Assembly: GCA_910587095.1 (NCBI GenBank)
Contig: CAJUMJ010000025.1
Coordinates: forward strand, 1 to 64,000
Reading direction: 5' to 3'
Origin: an uncultured Lachnospiraceae bacterium
GTDB lineage: Bacteria; Bacillota; Clostridia; Lachnospirales; Lachnospiraceae
DNA: 64,000 nt
The notes under the pieces were generated by a model that ran no database searches, was not told where the DNA came from, and saw only the letters and a list, made by a program, of their open reading frames with translations. The number at the start of each line of letters is the position of its first letter. The stretch's first letter is position 1. Below, one piece after another: positions 24,145-33,146 of this stretch. The translations under genes and the position numbers were made by a program.

Positions 24145-25512
24145 ATGAAAAAGAAAATTGTTAGCACAATGCTTTGCGTAGCGATGGTTTCCACCATGTT
24201 AGCAGGCTGTGGCGGCGGTTCTGACAACGGCGGCGCGTCACAGGCGCCCGCGGCGGACAGCTCCACAACAGAGGCTCCGGCTGCTGACGCAGGCGAGGCG
24301 GCAGCTCCGGCAGCAGGCGGCGGTTCGGTATATTGGCTGAACTTCAAGCCGGAGTCCGATGAAGTGTTACAGGAGATCGCAGGGGACTACACGGCTAAGA
24401 CGGGTGTAGAAGTGAAGGTGGTTACCGCCGCTTCTGGCACATACTCCACGACGCTGTTATCCGAGATGGATAAATCCGCTCCTCCGACACTGTTTGTCAT
24501 CGGTAACCAGGCAGGCGTAAAGGACTGGAAAGATTACGCGCTTGATCTGACGGGCACGGCGATTGCCAACGAGCTGAATACGGACGCTTACAACCTTTAT
24601 GACGAGACAGGGAAGTTGGTTTCCATCGGTTACTGCTACGAGTGCTACGGCATTATCGTAAATCCGGATCTGATTGAAAAAGCGGGTCACACAATGGACG
24701 AGATCAAGAACTTCGACGGTTTGAAGGCGGTGGCTGAGGACATTCATGCGCGCGCTGGCGAACTTGGATTTGACGCTTTCTCCTCCTCCGATATGGATGG
24801 TTCTTCTTCCTGGAGATTTACGGGTCATATGGCGAACCTTGAGTACTACTACGAGCAGGAGGGTACACCCTGGACAGAGTGCCCGCCGACCATCACCGGC
24901 AAGTATATGGATAACTTCAAAAACCTGTATGACCTTTGCATCAACAACAGCCTGACAGATCCGAAGGAGCTGGCTACCGGCGGACATGATGCGGAGAACG
25001 AGTTCAAGACGGGGCAGGCGGCATTCTTCGTAAACGGTTCCTGGGAATATGACGCGGTGAAGAACGATGTGCCCAACGCTACGATGATCCCTTATTACTG
25101 TGGTGTCGCAGGAGAGGAAAAGGCAGGCTTAAACTGCGGTACAGAGAACTGCTGGGCAATCAACAGCAAGGCTTCCGCAGAGGATCAGCAGGCTACGATG
25201 GACTTTATGGTATGGTGTGTGACCGATCCTGACGCTTCCCGCAAGTTGGTAGACAGCTTCGGCGTTATGCCTTACAAATCTGCGGCAGAGTCCACCAATG
25301 GCTTTTTGGCAGCAGCGGACAAGTACACGGCTGACGGATGCTATGTGATGAACTGGGCGACCAACTTCCAGCCTAACGTAGATTCTTACCGCGCAACGCT
25401 GGTAAGCGCTCTGAACCAGTATAACGCAGATCAGTCCGATGCAAACTGGGAGGTCGTACGCACGGCATTTGTGGACGGCTGGGCAGCAGAGTACAACGCA
25501 GTGAACAACTAG
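24145..25512 (+). CDS. Maltodextrin-type ABC transporter, substrate-binding lipoprotein
   Basis: 455 residues, family 1 extracellular solute-binding protein. Lipoprotein signal peptide ends LAGC, with Cys22 the lipidated residue, then a Gly/Ser/Ala linker (about 23-55). The mature part has the two-lobed fold pattern: TLFVIGNQAGVKDW, GYCYECYGIIVNPDLIEKAGH, TGQAAFFVNGSWEY, NCWAINSKAS, all typical of MalE/MsmE-like proteins. AAAGGGAGAGG before the ATG. Maltodextrin is inferred from the adjoining 4-alpha-glucanotransferase and LacI genes; another oligosaccharide is possible. A GC-rich hairpin separates it from the permeases. Confidence 0.9.
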   Translation: MKKKIVSTMLCVAMVSTMLAGCGGGSDNGGASQAPAADSSTTEAPAADAGEAAAPAAGGGSVYWLNFKPESDEVLQEIAGDYTAKTGVEVKVVTAASGTYSTTLLSEMDKSAPPTLFVIGNQAGVKDWKDYALDLTGTAIANELNTDAYNLYDETGKLVSIGYCYECYGIIVNPDLIEKAGHTMDEIKNFDGLKAVAEDIHARAGELGFDAFSSSDMDGSSSWRFTGHMANLEYYYEQEGTPWTECPPTITGKYMDNFKNLYDLCINNSLTDPKELATGGHDAENEFKTGQAAFFVNGSWEYDAVKNDVPNATMIPYYCGVAGEEKAGLNCGTENCWAINSKASAEDQQATMDFMVWCVTDPDASRKLVDSFGVMPYKSAAESTNGFLAAADKYTADGCYVMNWATNFQPNVDSYRATLVSALNQYNADQSDANWEVVRTAFVDGWAAEYNAVNN

Positions 25513-25566
25513 GAAGAGACGGCAAAACTGCGGAAAATAAAAATAATATTGATAAATCAAACAGGC

Positions 25567-25594
25567 GGCGGGGCGGGTGTTTATCCGCCCCGCC
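25567..25594 (+). terminator. Intra-operon stem-loop after the binding-protein gene
   Basis: GGCGGGGCGG (25567-25576) and CCGCCCCGCC (25585-25594), perfect 10-bp GC stem followed by only TTTGCC. Placed between malE-like and permease genes, where such stems commonly protect the upstream mRNA and lower permease expression (as in malE-malF of E. coli). Confidence 0.75.
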
Positions 25595-25666
25595 TTTGCC
25601 GGGTATTAGCAGAGCCTAGACGGCTTATGAAACAGTGTACTTAAAAATAAACCAGGGGGTGATACC

Positions 25667-26572
25667 ATGAAAAGCAAAAAAATTACCGCCACGAATTCTC
25701 TTCAAAAGGCGACAAAACGTTGGGGCATTCTCTTTATGGGTCCTGTACTTATTGCATTTGTCATTGGATTTGTATGGCCTTTCATCCAGGGTATCTGGCT
25801 GTCCATGTGCCAGTTCCGTTTGATTTCCGACGCGAAATTTATCGGTTTTGGCAACTATGTGAAGACTTTTCAGGATGCTTCTTTCCGCCACGCGTTCTGG
25901 TATACGGCAATGTTTGCCATCGTATCGCTGGCCATTATCAATGTGCTGGCGTTTATCGTGGCATATATCCTGACGCTGGAAATTAAGGGAAGCAACCTGT
26001 TCCGTACCGTATTCTTTATGCCGAACCTGATCGGCGGTATCGTACTGGGCTACATCTGGTCAATGATCTTTGACGGCATACTCGGACGCTATCAGACTTC
26101 CATTCTCTTGGAAAGCAAATACGGTTTTTGGGGACTGATTATCCTCATGTGCTGGCAGCAGGTCGGCTATATGATGATCATTTATATTGCAGGGCTGCAG
26201 AATGTACCTGGGGATATTCTGGAGGCGGCCCGCATCGACGGCGCGACTTCCATGCAGACATTGTTTAAAGTGACGATTCCTAACGTGATGAGTTCCTTTA
26301 CCATATGTATCTTCCTCTCCCTGACAAACGGCTTCAAGCTCTTTGACCAGAACCTGGCGTTGACCGGTGGACAGCCGTTTATCATTCAGCCGGGCGGAAC
26401 GACCATTAAGACGACAGAAATGCTGGCGCTCAATATTTACAATACATTCTACAGCTCCAACACGACTTCTCAGGGTGTGGCGCAGGCAAAGGCCGTGGTT
26501 TTCTTTATCCTGGTGGCCGGACTCGGACTGCTTCAGTTGAGCTATACGCGTAAGAGGGAGGTGCAGCAGTAA
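25667..26572 (+). CDS. Sugar ABC transporter permease, MalF-like
   Basis: 301 residues with six membrane segments, the first at about 22-42 (LFMGPVLIAFVIGFVWPF). The EAA loop near 180-200 reads EAARIDGATSMQTLFKVTIP, which contacts the ATPase. Belongs to the CUT1 family MalF/UgpA group. GGGGGTGAT precedes the ATG. Its stop overlaps the next permease start by one base (TAATG), so the two are translationally coupled. Confidence 0.93.
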   Translation: MKSKKITATNSLQKATKRWGILFMGPVLIAFVIGFVWPFIQGIWLSMCQFRLISDAKFIGFGNYVKTFQDASFRHAFWYTAMFAIVSLAIINVLAFIVAYILTLEIKGSNLFRTVFFMPNLIGGIVLGYIWSMIFDGILGRYQTSILLESKYGFWGLIILMCWQQVGYMMIIYIAGLQNVPGDILEAARIDGATSMQTLFKVTIPNVMSSFTICIFLSLTNGFKLFDQNLALTGGQPFIIQPGGTTIKTTEMLALNIYNTFYSSNTTSQGVAQAKAVVFFILVAGLGLLQLSYTRKREVQQ

Positions 26573-27429
26573 TGAATAAGAATAAAATGTCATCCGCGAA
26601 CGGACACAAAACCATTCTTTCCGTGATATTGGCTGTGGTCAGCATCATCTATGTACTCCCTGTGCTGGCGGTGGTGATCAACTCCTTTAAACAGAACACC
26701 TTTGTAAAAACCGATACGTTTGCGATTCCAACAGGGGAGATGAGCGCAGGCTTCAGCAACTTCGTAAACGGCATGACCTTCGGTAATTATCCCTTTGCGA
26801 ACAGCGTGATGTACAGTGTTCTGATTACGTTACTTTCCACGTTTTTAATCTTGCTTTGTACTTCCATGGCGGCATGGTATATCGACAGAGTGAATTCCCT
26901 TTTGTGTAAGGTAGTCTATTTCCTGTGCGTGTTCTCCATGGTGGTGCCTTTCCAGATGGTGATGTTTCCGCTGTCCAAAACGGCGGATAAGCTGCATCTG
27001 AATACACCTTGGACGATTCCGATCGTCTATCTTGGATTCGGTGCCGGACTTGCAATCTTCATGTTTGTCGGATTTGTGAAAGCGATTCCGCTTGAAGTGG
27101 AGGAGGCGGCGTCCATCGACGGATGCGGGCCTGTACGAATTTTCTTCCAGGTGGTTGTGCCGATGTTAAAACCGACGATGATTTCCGTTGGCATTCTGGA
27201 GATCATGTGGGTGTGGAACGACTATCTGCTGCCTGTGTTAGTGCTTGACATCAATAAATACCGCACGATCCCGATTCACATCCAGTATTTGAAAGGCAGT
27301 TACGGTACGGTGGATCTTGGTGCGACGATGGCGCTTATTCTGATGAGTATTATTCCGGTTATCATTTTCTACCTGTGCTGCCAGAAGTATATCATCAAGG
27401 GTGTAGCCGCGGGTGCGGTGAAAGGTTAA
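26572..27429 (+). CDS. Sugar ABC transporter permease, MalG-like
   Basis: 285 residues, six membrane segments, CUT1 MalG/UgpE type. The EAA loop EEAASIDGCGPVRIFFQVVVP (about 182-202, last 20 residues quoted loosely) and the C-terminal CCQKYIIKGVAAGAVKG, ending in the motif with KG that reaches the transporter core in MalG, are visible. Overlaps the preceding permease by one base. No ATPase gene follows; a shared MsmX-type ATPase encoded elsewhere is expected. Confidence 0.93.
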   Translation: MNKNKMSSANGHKTILSVILAVVSIIYVLPVLAVVINSFKQNTFVKTDTFAIPTGEMSAGFSNFVNGMTFGNYPFANSVMYSVLITLLSTFLILLCTSMAAWYIDRVNSLLCKVVYFLCVFSMVVPFQMVMFPLSKTADKLHLNTPWTIPIVYLGFGAGLAIFMFVGFVKAIPLEVEEAASIDGCGPVRIFFQVVVPMLKPTMISVGILEIMWVWNDYLLPVLVLDINKYRTIPIHIQYLKGSYGTVDLGATMALILMSIIPVIIFYLCCQKYIIKGVAAGAVKG

Positions 27430-27441
27430 AGAGAAAAACTT

Positions 27442-27519
27442 CGGAGAATGCCCAAAATGCGGCATTCTCCGCCGGAATTATGATCAGGGGTGGGACCCCT
27501 TGATCATGCTTGCCTTTTT
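27442..27519 (+). terminator. Double hairpin terminator of the transporter operon
   Basis: First stem CGGAGAATGCC (27442-27452)/GGCATTCTCCG (27461-27471), perfect 11 bp. Second stem ATGATCAGGGG (27480-27490)/CCCC-T-TGATCAT (27496-27507), followed by TTTTT at 27515-27519. The second is the better terminator; the first belongs to a hairpin type seen at several other places in the window. Confidence 0.8.
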
Positions 27520-27556
27520 CGACAAAATATTGTAAAATTTTATAGAAATCGATTTC
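27510..27556 (+). promoter_or_regulatory. malQ promoter with LacI-type operator
   Basis: TTGCCT (27510-27515), 17-bp spacer, TAAAAT (27533-27538). Six bases later GAAATCGATTTC (27545-27556), a perfect 12-bp palindrome with central CG, covers the expected start of transcription. The -35 box overlaps the terminator T tract. Confidence 0.55.
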
Positions 27557-27600
27557 CGTGAAGAGGCGGAACGATTGACAGGAAAGGAAAAGTGTAAGTT

Positions 27601-29082
27601 ATGAGAAAGAGCGGTGTTTTGCTGCCTGTATCCGCGATCCCTTCAAGGTACGGGATCGGCGCCTTTTCCAGGGAGGCATATACTTTTATTGATCTGTTAG
27701 AAAAAGCGGGGCAGTCCTATTGGCAGATTCTGCCGCTCGGCCCTACAGGCTATGGGGATTCTCCCTATCAGTCTTTTTCCACTTTTGCGGGAAATCCCTA
27801 TTATATTGATCTGGAGACGCTGGTCGAGGACGGCTATCTGACAAAGGAGGACTGTGGCCGGTACGACTTTGGGGATGACGACGTTTATGTGGATTACGAG
27901 AAAATTTATCTGTCCCGGTTTAAGATACTTAAAACAGCGTTTGTGAACAGCCATATTGAACAGGATTCCGATTATCTGCGGTTTGTTGAGGAGAATGCCT
28001 ACTGGCTGAAGGATTACGCCCTCTATATGGCGGTGAAGAATGCTTTTGGCGGCAAGAGCTGGGCTGAGTGGGACGAGGACATCAGGCTCCGCAAAGAGGC
28101 GGCGATGAAGAGCTACGCCGAAAAGTATGCGGAGGAAGTGGCTTTTTACCAGTTCCAGCAGTATTTGTTTGCAAAGCAGTGGTTTGCGCTGAAAGCCTAC
28201 GCGAATCAGAAGAACATAGAAATCATCGGGGATATTCCAATTTATGTGGCGTTTGACAGTTCGGATACGTGGGCAAACCCGGAACTTTTCCAGTTGGATG
28301 AGACGCTGACGCCTGTGGCGGTGGCGGGCTGTCCGCCGGATGCATTTTCCGCTACGGGACAGTTATGGGGAAATCCGCTGTACCGCTGGGATTATCATAA
28401 AGAGACGGATTATGAGTGGTGGATGAAGAGGATCGCCTACTGTTATAAACTTTACGATGTGGTGCGGATCGACCACTTCAGAGGATTTGACGAATATTAC
28501 TCCATTCCCTTTGGCGATGAGACGGCGGAGTTCGGGCGCTGGGAGAAAGGCCCCGGATACGATATCTTTCAGACGATGAAGGCAAAGCTTGGGAAAAAGG
28601 CCGTGATCGCGGAGGATCTCGGATTTTTGACCAGATCAGTCATTAATCTGGTGAAAAAGACCGGGTATCCCGGCATGAAAATTTTACAGTTTGCCTTTGA
28701 TTCAAGGGAGGAGAGCGATTATCTGCCCCACAATTATGTGTCGAACAGTATTGTCTATACAGGAACACACGACAACGATACGACGCTTGGCTGGTATGAA
28801 AAGCTAAACCGCAAGGATAAGGCTTTTGCCAGAAGGTATTTGAACATCAGGTCAAACAAGGATGTCCAGTGGGAGTTTATCAGGGCGGCTATGGCGAGCG
28901 TATCCGATACCTGCGTGATTCCGATGCAGGATTATCTCGGACTTGGGACGGGGGCCAGAACCAATATGCCTTCCACGCTTGGGACGAACTGGAAGTGGCG
29001 GATGCTGCCCGGCCAGTTTACCGAGGCTTTGGCGGAGAGAATACTGGATATGACAAAGCTTTACGGAAGAGCAAAGCAGTAA
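27601..29082 (+). CDS. malQ: 4-alpha-glucanotransferase (amylomaltase)
   Basis: GH77 enzyme that transfers glucan chains between maltodextrins, freeing glucose and lengthening acceptors for phosphorolysis. 493 residues, the usual size of the short bacterial type. Start RKSGVLLPVSAIPSRYGIG; active-site blocks GDIPIYVAFDSSDTWANPELF, VVRIDHFRGFDEYYSIP (nucleophile Asp in RIDHFRG), AEDLGFLTRSV (acid Glu in AEDLG) and GTHDNDTT (stabilising Asp) are all intact. AGGAAAAG lies 11 bp before the ATG. Together with the transporter, it takes imported maltodextrin into glycolysis; a maltodextrin phosphorylase is not in the window. Confidence 0.96.
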   Translation: MRKSGVLLPVSAIPSRYGIGAFSREAYTFIDLLEKAGQSYWQILPLGPTGYGDSPYQSFSTFAGNPYYIDLETLVEDGYLTKEDCGRYDFGDDDVYVDYEKIYLSRFKILKTAFVNSHIEQDSDYLRFVEENAYWLKDYALYMAVKNAFGGKSWAEWDEDIRLRKEAAMKSYAEKYAEEVAFYQFQQYLFAKQWFALKAYANQKNIEIIGDIPIYVAFDSSDTWANPELFQLDETLTPVAVAGCPPDAFSATGQLWGNPLYRWDYHKETDYEWWMKRIAYCYKLYDVVRIDHFRGFDEYYSIPFGDETAEFGRWEKGPGYDIFQTMKAKLGKKAVIAEDLGFLTRSVINLVKKTGYPGMKILQFAFDSREESDYLPHNYVSNSIVYTGTHDNDTTLGWYEKLNRKDKAFARRYLNIRSNKDVQWEFIRAAMASVSDTCVIPMQDYLGLGTGARTNMPSTLGTNWKWRMLPGQFTEALAERILDMTKLYGRAKQ

Positions 29083-29155
29083 AGCTATTATAAATTATGA
29101 GATTAGCACGGAAATAAATAAGGGAATAAAGCGGAAACGGGTACGGGGTGTTCAG

Positions 29156-30184
29156 ATGGCAGAGATTACAATAAAGGATATAGCGAAAAAGTGTGGCGTG
29201 GGGGTCAGCACAGTCTCGCGCGCCATCAATAACCACCCGGACATCAATCCGGCTACCAAACGGATGATCATGGATGTCATCGATGAAACCGGCTTTATTC
29301 CAAACAACAGCGCCAGAAATTTGAAGAGAACAGATGCCAAATGTATCGCGGTGCTGGTAAAGGGAATTACCAACCCCCTGTTCAGCAGCATGATTAAGAT
29401 AATCGAGGAGGAGACTCAGCGCAGCAGATATGCGCTGGTGCTCCGTCATGTGGAGGAGCAGGAGGATGAGATCGACGTGGCGCTGGAGCTGGAGAAGGAG
29501 AAGCGGCTGCGAGGGATCGTCTTTTTGGGCGGATTGTTCGACCACACGGAAGAAGAGCTGAAGAAGCTGAAAGTGCCCTTTATCTTCAGTACCATAGGAG
29601 TCAATATATCAGATCAGGTGTGTAAAGTGGATTTTTCCAACATCGCAGTGGACGACAGGCTTGAGAGTGAGAAGATGACGGAATATCTGCTGGGGCTTGG
29701 TCACAGGAGGATTGCTCTGATTACGGAGAAGATGGGACCGATAGGCAGTCTGCGTACCCAGGGTTACCGTGAGGCTTATGCGAAACGTGAGTTGGACGTT
29801 CCAGAGGAGCTGATCTGTTACGTCCGTGAGGAACTCGATCATTATTCCATGGAAAACGGGTATCTGACGACAAAGGAGCTTTTGGAGTCGGGCGAGGAGG
29901 TCACAGCCATTTACGCGGTGTCGGATTCGTTGGCGATCGGGGCATGCCGCGCCGTGCTGGAGGCGGGAAAAAGGATTCCCGAGGATATATCCGTGGCCGG
30001 ATATGACGGGATTGAGCTGGGCGAATACTACAATCCGAAGCTTACAACCATGAAGCAGCCGGTGGAGGAGATAGCCAAAAAGACAATATGGCTTCTGCTG
30101 GATGTCATTGCACAGAGGGAGGAGCCGCAACAGATTGTCTTTCCGGCGGAACTTGTTGTGCGGGAGTCCACGGGGCCGTGTTGA
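29156..30184 (+). CDS. LacI-family transcriptional regulator, probable maltodextrin repressor
   Basis: 342 residues. N-terminal LacI helix-turn-helix (about 4-55, ITIKDIAKKCGVGVSTVSRA) with the hinge helix SARNLKR, then a periplasmic-binding-protein-like sensor domain ending with MKQPVEEIAKKTIWLLLD. GGGGTG precedes the ATG. It follows malQ by 73 bp and probably shares its transcript. The position suggests control of the transporter and malQ through the central-CG palindromes at 24051-24097 and 27545-27556 (inference). Confidence 0.92.
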   Translation: MAEITIKDIAKKCGVGVSTVSRAINNHPDINPATKRMIMDVIDETGFIPNNSARNLKRTDAKCIAVLVKGITNPLFSSMIKIIEEETQRSRYALVLRHVEEQEDEIDVALELEKEKRLRGIVFLGGLFDHTEEELKKLKVPFIFSTIGVNISDQVCKVDFSNIAVDDRLESEKMTEYLLGLGHRRIALITEKMGPIGSLRTQGYREAYAKRELDVPEELICYVREELDHYSMENGYLTTKELLESGEEVTAIYAVSDSLAIGACRAVLEAGKRIPEDISVAGYDGIELGEYYNPKLTTMKQPVEEIAKKTIWLLLDVIAQREEPQQIVFPAELVVRESTGPC

Positions 30185-30231
30185 GAAGCCTTGATGTCCG
30201 TCAGTTTGCAGCGGGGGTTTGGCTGGGCTTT

Positions 30232-30735
30232 CTACAGCTTGCGGCGGCTTAAATTGGAATTGTGATAGGCGGGATCGTTTGTGACGTCTTGACTAAACCA
30301 GTCAAGAGGGAGAAACGCTTCCGCCGTTTTTTCGTCCGGAAATTCCACCTCGGCGATGACCAGAGGGGCGAAGGGAGGATCGAAAATGTCCAGTTCCACG
30401 GATAAACTTATCTGGTCAATAGAGTTTTCAGCGGACGACAATTGTGTCATATCAAATTTCGGATCGGAAATTGGTATCACATAGCGTTTTTTTGAAATCA
30501 CATTTCCGTCTGCCTTTTCCCGCAGATGATAGTAGGATTCTTCATTTAAGGGGAGATTGTACTCCTCCCTCGCAAGAAGCCCCTTACCCTTGTAGGTCAG
30601 GTAGTAGGAAACGTCCTCCTTCCGTATTCTGACGACCGGGTCGGTGTTGAGATAAGCCTGCTCGATAATATGACAGGGGTAGGACTTCAGATTGACCGGC
30701 AGGGTTGAGACAGTAAATTTGCGTTCGATTTCCAT
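30232..30735 (-). CDS. CYTH-domain protein (triphosphate-binding)
   Basis: 167 residues forming one CYTH domain. The diagnostic ExExK motif is at the start (MEIERKF), followed by QAYLNTDPVVRIRKE, YLTYKGKG, REEYNL and SKKRYVIP, and the LVIAEVEFPDE strand near 127-137: the charged tunnel residues of triphosphate tunnel enzymes. Probably an inorganic triphosphatase or related phosphohydrolase; adenylate cyclase activity is also known in the family. AAGGAG precedes the ATG (complement of 30733-30735). It follows the acetyltransferase gene by 17 bp on the same strand, so they may be one operon. Confidence 0.88.
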   Translation of the reverse strand: MEIERKFTVSTLPVNLKSYPCHIIEQAYLNTDPVVRIRKEDVSYYLTYKGKGLLAREEYNLPLNEESYYHLREKADGNVISKKRYVIPISDPKFDMTQLSSAENSIDQISLSVELDIFDPPFAPLVIAEVEFPDEKTAEAFLPLDWFSQDVTNDPAYHNSNLSRRKL

Positions 30736-30752
30736 GTATGGCTCCTTTTCCC

Positions 30753-31337
30753 TCAGTTGTTTTCCCGCATAACAAGACAGGGGTTTCCGTAAGCAACCGT
30801 GTTGTCCGGGATATCCTTTGTGACTACGCTTCCAGCGCCGATGACCACGTTATTTCCGATGGTAACGCCCGGCATAATAATGGCTCCGCCGCCAATCCAG
30901 ACATTGTCCCCGATGGTGACAGGCGCTGTCTGCGTCTTGCAGAACATGAAAGAGCCGTCCTCCTTCGGTTCCCCGAACCGCTCGCGCACGTTTGTTGGAT
31001 GAAAGGCGGTATAGATCTGGACATTGGGGGCGATGAGCGCATTATCCCCGATACGGATTGCGTTGTCGTCCAGAAAGGTACAGTTCATGTTCACTTCGCA
31101 GTTGTTACCAAAATAAATATTGTTGCCGTAATCGGCAAAAAAGGGCGCGGTGATCCAGAGGTTTTTCCCTTTTTTGCCGAGCAGCTCTTCCAAAATCCGG
31201 TCTTTTTGCACGGCGTCTTCGGAAGGCAGACTGTTGTAGGCTTTCACCAAATCCTTTGCCTTGTGCCACTGCGCCAGTAATTCGGGATCTCCGCAGTCGT
31301 AGAGTTGTCCCGCTAACATTTTTTCACTTTCTGTCAT
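30753..31337 (-). CDS. Sugar O-acetyltransferase (maltose acetyltransferase-like)
   Basis: 194 residues. N-terminal Mac domain (SEKMLAGQLYDCGDPEL) followed by a left-handed beta-helix of hexapeptide repeats with IRIGDNALIAPNVQIYTAFHPT (His in AFHPT is catalytic in the family) and IGDNVWIGGGAIIMPGV. Acetylates maltose, glucose or galactosides from acetyl-CoA. ATG (complement of 31335-31337) has CAGGAGG before it; the frame extends upstream through the family 3 repeat, but without a site. Possibly a detoxifier of excess sugar, in keeping with the neighbouring maltodextrin locus, though on the opposite strand. Confidence 0.9.
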   Translation of the reverse strand: MTESEKMLAGQLYDCGDPELLAQWHKAKDLVKAYNSLPSEDAVQKDRILEELLGKKGKNLWITAPFFADYGNNIYFGNNCEVNMNCTFLDDNAIRIGDNALIAPNVQIYTAFHPTNVRERFGEPKEDGSFMFCKTQTAPVTIGDNVWIGGGAIIMPGVTIGNNVVIGAGSVVTKDIPDNTVAYGNPCLVMRENN

Positions 31338-31362
31338 TATAATCCTCCTGAAAGTTAGTATG

Positions 31363-31436
31363 TATTCCAGGAATCTCTCGTGCACCTGACTCAAATCATC
31401 TCACAAAATCAGGCGCAAAGAGACTCTGAGAGCATA
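31363..31436. repeat. Family 3 element, short internally deleted copy (reverse orientation)
   Basis: 33 bp at 31393-31425, read on the minus strand, match 40413-40445 with a single difference. The ends (TGTATTCCAGGAATCTCT and, reversed, TATGCTCTCAGAGTCTCT) resemble the arms of the 126-bp copy but are diverged. The copy is only about 74 bp, so the middle is missing. Confidence 0.7.
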
Positions 31437-31680
31437 TTAGTCGCTATTGTAGTATAAGACTTTACACGGCATAATGGCTGAGAAGAACCTCTCGACCAAA
31501 TGTATATGATACATATACGATAACAGACGCAAGGCTGTGTGGCAACACGAAAACCTGTTTTATTTTGCCGTGCTGTGTTATGATTAAGTTGTATAATTCA
31601 GAGAATACCGTATTGCCGGCTAAAACGACGCGCCAAACCGCTGTGCCGCCGCATTTAAAACGAAGGAAGGAATTAGAAAG
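31437..31680. other. Gap before the MATE gene
   Basis: No gene seen. A TATAAT box at 31592-31597 could be the MATE promoter; its -35 (TTGCCG at 31565-31570) is 21 bp away, too far to be confident. No paired repeat arms stand out. Confidence 0.4.
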
Positions 31681-33015
31681 ATGAACCGGGATTTGACAAA
31701 AGGCAATGTGACAAAATCGCTGCTTTTATTTGCAGCGCCTATGATACTGGGCAATCTGCTACAGCAGTGCTATAACATAGCGGACACCTGGGTAGTGGGG
31801 AAGTTTGTAGGTGCGCAGGCGCTGGCGGCGGTGGGTTCTTCCTATGCGCTTATGACGTTTTTAAATTCTTTGCTGATCGGTCTTTGCATGGGAGGCGGCG
31901 CTGTTTTTTCCTATTATATAGGAAAGGAAGACAGGGAAAGGGTAAGGATCTGCGCACAGACGGCGTTTGTGCTGATTGGCGTCCTGGCCGTAGCGCTCAC
32001 GGTGTTTTCGCAGGTTTCGATGCACCCGATTCTTGTGCTGCTGCGCACGCCTGCGGAACTTTACGAGATGACAAGGGAATATCTGGCGGTCGTCTTTTGG
32101 GGAATTTTCTTTATTTTCCTGTATAATTATTTTGCCTTTCTGCTTCGCGCGCTCGGCAATTCTGTAGCGCCACTGTATTTTTTGGGAGTGGCCTCGATTT
32201 TGAATATTGTCCTGGATTTGTTTTTTGTGTGCAGTTTGGGGCGTGGGCTTTCCGGGGCGGCGGAGGCGACGGTGATCGCGCAGGCGGTTTCGGGTGTGGG
32301 ACTTGGCATATATCTTTGGATAAAGGAGCCGTATTTCCGGTTTTCCTGGAAGCGTTTTTGGCGGGAGGAAAAGCCGGTGGGAGAAATCTGCGGTTATTCC
32401 CTGATGACCGGCGTGCAACAGTCGGTGATGAATTTCGGCATTTTGATGGTGCAGAGCCTTGTCAACAGCTTCGGGCCTGCGGTGATGGCGGCTTTTGCGG
32501 CAACGGTGAAGATCGACACCTTTGCCTATATGCCGGCGCAGGAGTTCGGCAATGCCTACTCGATTTTTATTTCGCAAAATTTCGGCGCGGGAAAGGCGGA
32601 GCGGGTGAAGCGGGGGACAAGGAAGGCGATGACTGTTTCCGCCGTTTTCTGTGGTGTTATTTCAATTTTGGTGTTTGTGCTGGCGAGATTTCTCATGCTG
32701 ATCTTTGTGGATGCGGGAGAGACGCAGATCATAGAAATCGGGATGCGGTATCTGAGGATTGAGGGCGCTTTCTATATCGGCATCGGCATTTTGTTTTTGC
32801 TGTACGGATATTTCCGTGGCGTTAACAGGCCGGGTGTTTCCCTCGTTCTGACGGTGATTTCTCTTGGAACGCGGGTTGCGCTTGCATATATACTGGCGGC
32901 GCATCCGGCAATCGGTGTTCTTGGGATCTGGTGGGCGATTCCCATCGGATGGGTGCTGGCGGATGTGACGGGAATTGTGCTGATGCGGCGAGGTGATAAA
33001 AATCTTTTGTCATAA
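31681..33015 (+). CDS. MATE family efflux transporter
   Basis: 444 residues with 12 predicted membrane segments in two homologous halves, each starting with a MATE signature (LLLFAAPMILGNLLQQCYNI; YSLMTGVQQSVMNFG). Exports drugs or cations in exchange for Na+ or H+. GAAGGAAGGAA precedes the ATG. The closest general type is the NorM/DinF-like group found in many copies in Lachnospiraceae; substrate unknown. Next gene has its own promoter at 33007, so this is probably monocistronic. Confidence 0.93.
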   Translation: MNRDLTKGNVTKSLLLFAAPMILGNLLQQCYNIADTWVVGKFVGAQALAAVGSSYALMTFLNSLLIGLCMGGGAVFSYYIGKEDRERVRICAQTAFVLIGVLAVALTVFSQVSMHPILVLLRTPAELYEMTREYLAVVFWGIFFIFLYNYFAFLLRALGNSVAPLYFLGVASILNIVLDLFFVCSLGRGLSGAAEATVIAQAVSGVGLGIYLWIKEPYFRFSWKRFWREEKPVGEICGYSLMTGVQQSVMNFGILMVQSLVNSFGPAVMAAFAATVKIDTFAYMPAQEFGNAYSIFISQNFGAGKAERVKRGTRKAMTVSAVFCGVISILVFVLARFLMLIFVDAGETQIIEIGMRYLRIEGAFYIGIGILFLLYGYFRGVNRPGVSLVLTVISLGTRVALAYILAAHPAIGVLGIWWAIPIGWVLADVTGIVLMRRGDKNLLS

Positions 33016-33035
33016 AATTTCTGTTAGGGTATAAT
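33007..33035 (+). promoter_or_regulatory. Promoter of the DJ-1 family gene
   Basis: TTGTCA (33007-33012, overlapping the end of the MATE gene), 17-bp spacer, TATAAT (33030-33035). Leader of about 110 nt carries a hairpin repeat. Confidence 0.7.
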
Positions 33036-33061
33036 ATAATTGTCTGTGAGGCGTAAAGGCT

Positions 33062-33101
33062 GGTGCGGCGAATATATCAAAGACTTAATTTGCGCTGTAC
33101 C
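33062..33101. repeat. Hairpin repeat with GCTGTAC arm (copy 2, in the DJ-1 leader)
   Basis: GGTGCGGCG (33062-33070) pairs with CGCTGTACC (33093-33101) through two wobble pairs. Sequence CTTAATTTGCGCTGTACCGG resembles 15130-15149. In the 5' leader between promoter and start codon. Confidence 0.5.
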
Positions 33102-33146
33102 GGCCGGAATTGAAAAAATGGCAAGCGTTTCGGAATGGAGGAAAGC

